From positions 29,626,403-29,690,402 of the forward strand of contig NC_087067.1 of the NCBI RefSeq assembly GCF_963678635.1: a stretch of 64,000 bases of DNA, given 5' to 3'. Made by a program: the position numbers and the translations under genes. Positions within the stretch are counted from its first letter, which is position 1. Every line of letters begins with the position of its first letter. This DNA comes from Symsagittifera roscoffensis (taxonomy: Eukaryota > Xenacoelomorpha > Acoela > Convolutidae). The notes beneath the pieces were generated by a model. The model ran no database searches, had not been told where the DNA came from, and saw only the letters and a list, made by a program, of their open reading frames with translations. Below, piece after piece: positions 34,701 through 43,700 of the stretch.

Positions 34701-37700
34701 TTAAAGCAATAATTGTTAGCTATTTTTTGTTTTTTAAACCAGTAGCAGAGCAGTCTTTTCAGTTTTATCCAATTCTTCTAGCCATATATTTTTTCCAAAA
34801 TCAATCAGTCAAAATGATTTGAAATAGCTCCAAATAGTTACAGAAGTAAAATCACCACAACGAAAATTTGTTACTCGGAAACTTCAAATACATTCAACAT
34901 TTCTTCGCAGTTTTTCCTCATTTAAAAAAAATGATTTTATTTTCATGAAAAATTATCAAATTTGTGCGGTTCGAATATTTCAGTATTACATTCGGAAAAT
35001 TTTATTTTTAAACAAAAAGAAAATTGGCTTGGTGTACAAACAGACAACTCAAGTGGAAAGTTTTTTTTGATCATTCTAAGTAAATGTTTGAATTCCGAAA
35101 AAAAATACTTCAAAACTTTTCTTTTTCCGGAAAAAATGTCCTTTATGATTTTGCATTCTAGGCTGGTTTCTAGAAAAAAAAACAGGAAATGTAAATGATA
35201 TCAGAAACGAATAGAAAAAAAATCTTTTTTTTGGCAAGTGGTGTCTTTTTTGCAACTCATCGTTTTTTTATGAAAAACCATTCATGTTATCATTGTGCGT
35301 GACAATGGCATGAACGAGGAAATTAAGTTATAAATTTACAAAAGTCGTAGAGATAACATTCAAATCAACTTAAGAACTTATTCCTTTATATGAAACTTTT
35401 CCTTAACGAGCCCGGCGACTTGTACTTTCTCCATTGCCTTAGTACTGACCAATTATAGAATATTTGACATGAAAACTTCGTTCTTTATTATATACGATAA
35501 ACAGAACCTGTACTTTTCGGCCTCTTTAAAAAGAAGTGTTTGTGGCAGCTATCTAATTTCCGGCAAACTTTGTTTCGTTTCGCCGCTCAAGAAAGAATGT
35601 TTTGTTTATTTGCTTCACCTGAACTAACAAATAATTATTGTTCCGACTTTCGAAGAAAACGGAATATATATCCTCGGTGTGTTTTTTTATCCAGTCAATA
35701 TTCCTCGATCGAAATAATAGTTTTCGGAAACTTTTATATCCCATTGGAGACATTGATTCCCTGTTTCAAATATAAAAGATATTTTACCTCGGATAGTTTT
35801 TTTGTAAAGTTCTGGGGGTTTGAAGAATTTATTCATTCTGCTGAGAGCGTAAACGCAAAGTATTTATGCGTGGCGACTTATCGCGCACAGCAAAATTGTT
35901 TTATATTGAATTGAGGCTATCTAATTAATTTTGTACGACTCAAAAGTTTACACTTTGATTTTGTCCAAAAATTACGGATTTCCAATATTTTTCTTCCAAA
36001 AACTATTCGATATGAATTAAGGGACAGCGCAACATTCGGGGCTTTGCTCTGATATACGAGCAGTCTTGTTTCACATATATAATTGTTCCGACTTTCGTAA
36101 CTAAAGTAACGGAATATTTGTGCTCGGGTGGGTTTTATTTTCTTCAGACAAATTTATACTTTTTAACTCGCCATTTACTAAGGTTTTTTAATCATTCGAA
36201 AGCTATTATTGTCCTGAGCTTAAATTTGAAAAAATATTCGACCTGTGATTTTTTTTTTGTAAAGTAATGGGGGTTTAAAGATTGCCATTTTGGCCAATTT
36301 GGGACATTAAAGCGCGATATAGTTCGCGCTATTAACGCGTAAGCGAGATTTAATTCGTCTCAGAAATTGTTCCAAATTGGTTCAAGGAAGTTTATATGCC
36401 ATAAATGATTTATTTATAGGAGCAAAGTCTATCACTTTGTATTTAATATGACGTGTGAGGGAATGTTTTCACAAAAAATCTCAAACTTTTTTTAAAATCT
36501 TTTAAATTTTTTTTTATTACATTTAAATTTTCCATGTTATAACTGCTCCATAGACCTTAAAACGCAGTCGGAACATTCAGGGCTTCGCCCTGATACGAGC
36601 AGTCTTGTTTTGTATTTGTTCAGCGCGCCGGGGGTGTTCAACAAAGCATCGAAAAGATAAATTCAAAAAACTTAATTGGCTTGTAAATTTTCTGCAAAAA
36701 CTACTAAATAAAAGTAGGTGCGTAGGCAGAAGAGTCAATACAAACAGCCCTGCTGATAGTAAAAATATTTTCCTTCAGATCTAGAGGATTGACAACCACC
36801 TCAAACGGGTTTTATCAATGATTAGAAAGTTATGACAGCCATTTTAAGCGAAGCAGTCACAACTCTGCTTAATAATTTGAAAGCTGAAAACTGTTCCAAT
36901 TCTTTTTGCGATACTTTGAGGGAAATAAGGTTTGACAGTTGCTAATTCGAAAGCTAAACTGTCGATTTTACTTGCACGCCGACTTATTTATTCCTGATTG
37001 AAATCGTAAAACTGAAACCCCAGCTGATATGAAAACCAGTCTCATAAGAAATCGATATTGTTATTTGTTCAACTGTGATTTTTAGGGCAGCGCAGGAGAA
37101 ATTGTAGTGTTAGATTCCAAAATACCGGTAAGTTTATGACTGGCAGAACCCAAAATCATCATGGATCAATTACAGTCTAACACTTCATAAGTATAATCAT
37201 CAGGTGTAAAACTACATTTAATTTTGCCTGCTCCCTATCTGGATTGCGATAAAATCATATTAGCTAGCATGAGAATTCTGCTTGGAGCCCTAAATTGCGT
37301 CATTATATGTGGTGTTTTGAATGCCATTAATTTGGGTTCAGCTGTTTTTGCAGACGTTTCTGATCAAATCTAAATGTCTGTTTTATTGCCATAAAACGCT
37401 TTCGTTTCTATCCCTTTAATGTTGTTATTTCTGGCTAATTGTCTTCCAAACTTCAAGAGCTTTGGTGCGTTTGAAGATATGCATTGCTTATTAATTGAGG
37501 CGAGAATTAAGTCTGAAAAAATCCTGAAATAATTTCTGTTTTAGTATGCGAGGAACAAACGAGGAGTGTCTATAACGTCCAAAGACTCTGACGATGATTC
37601 GGAAGAATCGGGACAGGTAATCATTTGATGGACTGATCATCGACCCTCTTCACTTAGCCAAAAACCCATAGAAAGAATGATGTAATTTTTTTTTGCGAAT

Positions 37701-40700
37701 TAGGGAAGAAATTAATAAAGTTTTTGAGACAATCTCATGTTTCAGCTAACATTGCTTTTTGCAGCCTTTTGGATGAAGTTTTGAATGTTCGAATTTTTGT
37801 TTTTGGAAACAATTCTGATGATTTGTTTGTTTTTTTTTATTTTCATAATCTTAGAATGTCGAATTTTATTTGTGTCGAATTTTATTTGTGTCGAATTTTG
37901 TTTATGAATATATCTATGAATGACCAAATTGACCATTTTCGAATTTGTGTCGAATTTTATTTATGAATATTTGTGTCGAATTTTATTTATGAATATTTGT
38001 GTCGATTTTTATGTCGAAATTTGTGTCGAGTTTTATTTATGAATATTTATGAATGACCAAATTTTATTTATGAATATTTATGAATGACCAAATTGACCAT
38101 TTTCGAATTTGTGTCGAATTTTATTTATGAATATTTGTGTCGAATTTTATTTATGAATATTTGTGTCGAACTTTATGTCGAAATTTGTGTCGAGTTTTAT
38201 TTATGAATATTTATGAATGACTAAATGGATCATTTTTACAAAAATGTTGTGTCTCTGCTCAATATATATTTTTAAATTTACTGTATATTAAAGGCAAACG
38301 TGGTGTCTGAGCCGACTGCTTGAGGTGTCCCCTTCCATAACATTATCTGGTAACGGTCGGGGTCAAAGACAGAAAAGATCAGAAGGATAGCTTAGATCTT
38401 GCTTAACCATTATGACACGGCAAAACCACAAAAGTATTACCTTGGAAACCATAGCCAAGTACAAAATGTGAAAACGGGTTCAGTTTTTGCAACGAACAAC
38501 GAGCTATGTTGGACATAGACAAGAAAAATTTACTACTAACTATAACCCAATAAAGAATTGGAGACGGCCCAATTTTAGAAAAAGCAAAAAAAAATTGAAT
38601 TTAATGTCCTCTTTGCTTCAGAATTACCACGTTGGAGACGCACCAAACTTCCAGTTTTTTGAGGTAAATATTATAAAATCAATTCTAGACAATTGGCTTG
38701 CATTTGTGAACCAAAATTTTTCGGAAAATGTGAGTCCGATTGCCTTTCACAAAATTTATTATTTAGAAAACTATTAAAAGTTAATTTACAAAGAAACAAT
38801 TAAATTTTTGTGAAGCCATGGGATAATAAATCTGGGATCAAAAATTCTGGGATCATAAATAAGTAAGAAGTATGCAATAGGGCCGCACTGAAATTTATTG
38901 CTTGTTTCTTTGAGCGAAACCGCTCGCTCCAAAGGTAATGTAATTAAGATAGTTATCTAATGTCAAAACCGTTTTACACTTCTTGGACCTTTTGTTTCAT
39001 TATCAAGCAAGTGAAGTTAATTGTTAATAAACGCGTTTAGTCCAACTTCAAAGGCCAGAGGGGAGAGCCCGGTCCACCGGGACCCCCTGGACTTCCGGGT
39101 CCCTCTGGGCAAAAGGGTGAAAGGGGAATACCAGGATTCACTGGAATCAAAGGAAATTCGGTGAGTTGTCGGATTAACTTTGGATTACAATAGAAATAAT
39201 AATAAAATTATGCAATTTCAAATCAGCAATAGAAAAATTGCTTGCATCTTTTTGCATCAAAAATGAGAAACCATTTCTTGAAAATCATAGTTTGGCTAAC
39301 TCTTGGGTTGAGTAGATATAAAGAAGTTTACTCATATTGGATTAGCAGAACGAAAAATTCCGGGAAGGAAATTTAGAATACAAAAATCCGACTCTTGATT
39401 GAAGAGTTATTATTAGCCTAATAAAAATTGATTCAACCTTTCGAGCAGTGGCAGTTACGGGAGGGGGTGCAGTTTTTCGTAAAATTTTAAAAAATTTTGC
39501 GGGCCTTTTTTTTAGGTCGACCAATTAGAATTATCCGAGCTCTCCGAAAATACTTTGAGGACCCTATTTGTTGTCAAAAAATTTCTGTGCCGCTAGCAAG
39601 TTTTTCAAAAGCAACTATTATTCTTGCCAAAAGTGCAACAACGCTTGCCAAAAGTGCAACACCCCCCCCCCCCCCCCCCCGGCACGCTGCTGCTTTCCAG
39701 TGTTTTAACAATATAAACTGTGTTTTCAGGGAATCATGGGACCTCCAGGCAAAAAGGTGAGATACAGCTTGTCAGTTCTAGAAAAATCAAATATGAAAAC
39801 TGTTCTCATAACGCAATTTCATAATGCAATTTTACTTGCCTAAAATTATCTCGGAGGGTTTGAAAGTACAGTACCATTGTATATTAAAATTTCCGTGATT
39901 ACATTTTTTGTTTTTATTACTCATTTTGTTTTTGATTAGTACTTATTTTTATTTAAATGGTTGATACATGAGAAACAAAATAGCGCTCTGAGCTGTTCAG
40001 TTCTTTACGGAGAACAGCCATTCTGCCTCTTAATTACAGAGTTCATTCATTTTTTTTTTTCATTTTCATGAGCTGAGTAAAGTTGTATAAGCCTCAAGCG
40101 ACGAGCAAAGATCTTGTTGGGCTCGAACCACTGACGTGTCGGCTGAGAGGCGGAGAGTTAGCCACTTCATTGACACTCTTCTTTTTTTTATGAATGTACT
40201 ACCGTTACTCTTCCTTTACATTGTGGGTCAAATAAAATCAGTTGTTGGTTTTTGAGTCGCTGTCGACGCTGCTCGACTTTGGTTGATTTTCCTGAATCTC
40301 GTCGATCTTTCATTTAGAATTTCTACGCATTTCATATTCAATGGCTGATGTAAAATGATTTCAAATTGTTTTTTTTAGTTTGCCTATTAAATGGATTTAA
40401 TACTTTTTAAAAATTATTAAGAGTCATGGTCATTTTGTAGCAGTTTTATTCAGAATACTTATAGTTGTGCCTTCATACATGTCCATTCTCAAATAGCTAC
40501 AGATGTGAGTTCATACATAATAATACATTTATGAATGCACTTAGGTATAAATGCAATTTCTGATTTCAATTGAATTTCGTCCGCTAGAACTTTAAATTGC
40601 GCTCTCCTAATACGAACGTGAAAAAAGCGCAAAATAAATGAACGACTTCTAATTTTGGAAGAGGGTTTTAATTTTTAGATTTTGCAGCGGAATCAACACT

Positions 40701-43700
40701 TTGCATTTTTATCCCAGGGATTCGAACCCCTCACCAACACTCTCGCACGCTAATTTTATCAGGCAGAAGGGCATATATACATGGAAAAATTGAATAAATA
40801 ACGTCCAAAAAATTCAAAGTTTTTGCGCACCCCAAAAAATCAAAATTCCGTGGTCCTGAAGGTCTGAAAAATTGCCACAAGAATGATGGTATCTCAAGAA
40901 CCGGGCACTATCTTTCACATCATCCCTCACCCCCACTTTTTTTTTACCCTTGGGTGTTCAATTGAACAGACTTTTTTTAATCGGTTGCACAAAAATTCAT
41001 TTTGAGATTCGAACTCACCCTAGAGGGATCACCGATATTTTTTATTCATTTATCTTACTGACTTTTCCACGTGGCCTTTTAGTTTTGTAACCAAAACTCA
41101 TTCTTATAGGAAATTGAATCCTTAAAAAGTCGAAAAGTCAAGTCGAAATAGCGATGCATGTTTAAATGGAAATCAATTCAAAATGGAATCAATAGAAACA
41201 AGACTGCTCGTATTAAGGCGAGCCCCCGAATGATGCAACTGCCTTTTACTGTCTATGCAGCAGTAATAACTTGAAAAGTTTAAATGTAATAAAATAAAAC
41301 GAAATTTTTCTAAAAAATAGTTTGATATTTTTGTAAAAGTCATCGCCCCACACGCCATATACAATATAAAGTTATCAATTTCGCTTCTAGTAACAAGTCA
41401 ATTATGGCAAATAAGCTTCCATCAACTATTTTGGAACAATCCCTAGGACGGATTGAATCTCCGCTAACGTATTACTAGCGCGAAATATATCGCGCGTTAA
41501 TTGTCCGAAATCGGCCAAAATGGCAACCGATTATACCCCATAACTTAAGCAAAAATGATCATAGGTGAAATATCTTTTTAAATTCAAGCTCAAGACAACA
41601 ATACATTTCGAATGATAGGAAAAAAATCATCAAAAATGGCTGACAGAAAAGTCGTAATTTGTCTGAAAAAAAAACAACCCCGAGCACAAATATTCCGTTA
41701 GTTTCGTTACGAAAGTCGGAACTTTAAAATCATATATTGTATTTAATTTGGGTTCTAGGATATTTAATTTAAAAATGGGGGATTTTGACTTCGGGTTTTT
41801 ATCCAATGGGGGATTTTGTCCGGGGGAATTTTGTCCTGAGGGTTTATATCCTGGGAGATTTAGGCCCCACCAACCATAGTGTCCCCCCTTTTATACTTTT
41901 TCATGACATCCATTTAAGGCCGATCATCCCTAGGGCAATATATAAAAATATTGAAGCGGAGCGTGCAAATTTTTCGAATATTTCCTAAAAACGGACCTAA
42001 TTTTTGACTTATTTAAAAAAAATTGCTTGCGGCGCAGCAAGTTTGGCCAAAATAGGGTTTTTATAGTGTTCATGGAGTCTCCGAAAATCTATTTGTTTGA
42101 CTCAAAAAAAGTTTGAAAATCCTCCCCTCTTGAGAAAATTCTAGATTTGCCCATGTACTTATCCATATTTTTCAAATTGAGGCAACTTCATCAAAAAAAT
42201 TCCAATCATAAACTTTTCACAATACTCAAAGAACCATAAAATTTTTACTTTGAAACTTAAAACTTGATTTTTTTTGGAGAGTAAGTCAATGTTTCTTTCC
42301 CAACTGTCTGTTGAGTGTGTTTTTCTTTTTTCTTTTTTCTCATAAAAAAAAGTTTTTTCGATCAAAACGTGAGTGCAATGTTTTAGATATATGAATCAAA
42401 TGATAAAGCTATTTTTCATCAACTGTGAACCTTTCAACTGTTTCAAAAATATTATTATGAAACTTCTGTTTGGTGTTTAAATGGTGTTCAGATGAACTAA
42501 ACAGTGACAACACATCTATCTCAAGTTTTGAGATTTTTTTTGGCAGTAGTTTTGAGCTGTTTGACTCATGTATCGACCCTGATAAACGCATGCATCGACT
42601 CTGGTTGCCTCGTGTTACGACCGTGATTGACTTGTATCGATCCTTTTTGGTCGACCTATATAACTAGTTTACGAAGCCGTACACATATTTACAATACGGT
42701 GGATACATATTTTGCGCCCCCACTTGAAATTAGAATAAGATCTCGACAAGAAAGCCATGTTGGACAGATAATCAAAGACTAGTCATGATCTTGACAAAGT
42801 TATCGTAAAGTACTGAAGAATTGGACTGAAGAAACCATTTATATAATTCCTTTCAGGGCGAGACAGGTACTCCAGGCTATCCTGGGGGTGTGGGTGAGAA
42901 GGGAGACAGAGGTCAGAAGGGCGACAGGGGCATCCGGGGCCACACGGGGGTGGCTGGACGGGACGGAGACAGGGGAATACCTGGACAGATGGGCATAAGG
43001 GTAGGTAACAGCCCTTATAAGTTTACGCAACCGAATACTTCAATTAACTGCGTTCTGGGCATGCTCATGGCCTTACTTTGACCTCCTTTCAAGTTTGATA
43101 AATTGAAATTGCTAATTATTAATTTATTTTTCTAAAAATTATTACCATTTTTCATTTGTTGAGGTTAATTTGATGATTTTTGTAATTATTTCAGGGTTAT
43201 TCAATTTTTTTGTTTGTCGGTTTCTTGACTTGGAACAAAAATTGACTCTCTTGAGTTTTTTTTTTTAGCTTTTCTTGGTTTGACTCAATCACTTTATGGC
43301 AAGGTTAGCCTCTGAGTTATCGTGAAGAAAGAATAATTTTCAGTAGCTCATGGAAGACAAGACGAAACTGATTAGAAACATATCAGATGCGTCACGAAAA
43401 TTCTAAAATGTCTTTTTGAATCTAGGGTCCGATTGGTCTTCCTGGTCCTCGGGGACAGAAGGGCAACCCTGGAGCTCCGGGAGTGGACGCGCCATGCCCC
43501 TACGTGAGATCGAATTATTATTTTTATTTGATGAAGGCACCAATAGTGTCCGAACATTTAGATCTTGGCGCACTCTTCCAGGTTTTCTTGTTTTCATACC
43601 AAAATCACGCATTTTTTCTTAAGAAATTCTTGTGAAAGTTACAACGAAAGCGACAGACTTGTAACTTGATTTTCATTTAAAACAGTAAATTCATTCAATT

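Larger units (their letters stand above)
14785..37085 (+). other. collagen GC-AG intron containing the LTR retrotransposon
   Basis: The intron begins GCAAGT and ends TTTTTAG. Removing the 18.9-kb element leaves about 3.4 kb. The remainder contains the inverted-repeat element split by the LTR insertion and two R1 copies in reverse orientation (35640-36071 and 36084-36610). Confidence 0.8.
39757..42856. other. collagen intron rich in repeats
   Basis: A 3.1-kb intron with three tRNA-like fragments (40090-41060), an R1 copy (41196-41722) and an R2 fragment (41985-42150). The rest is unremarkable. Confidence 0.55.

Noticed and set aside
35540-35914. 124-codon open frame on the plus strand
   Set aside because: It overlaps an R1 repeat copy in reverse orientation, shows no domain and has no splice or expression context.
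36900-38225. CRISPR-like repetition near the minisatellite
   Set aside because: Units are adjacent without unique spacers and the genome is eukaryotic.
38487-38777. 96-codon open frame on the plus strand
   Set aside because: It lies in a collagen intron, has composition expected of AT-rich DNA and no recognised motif.
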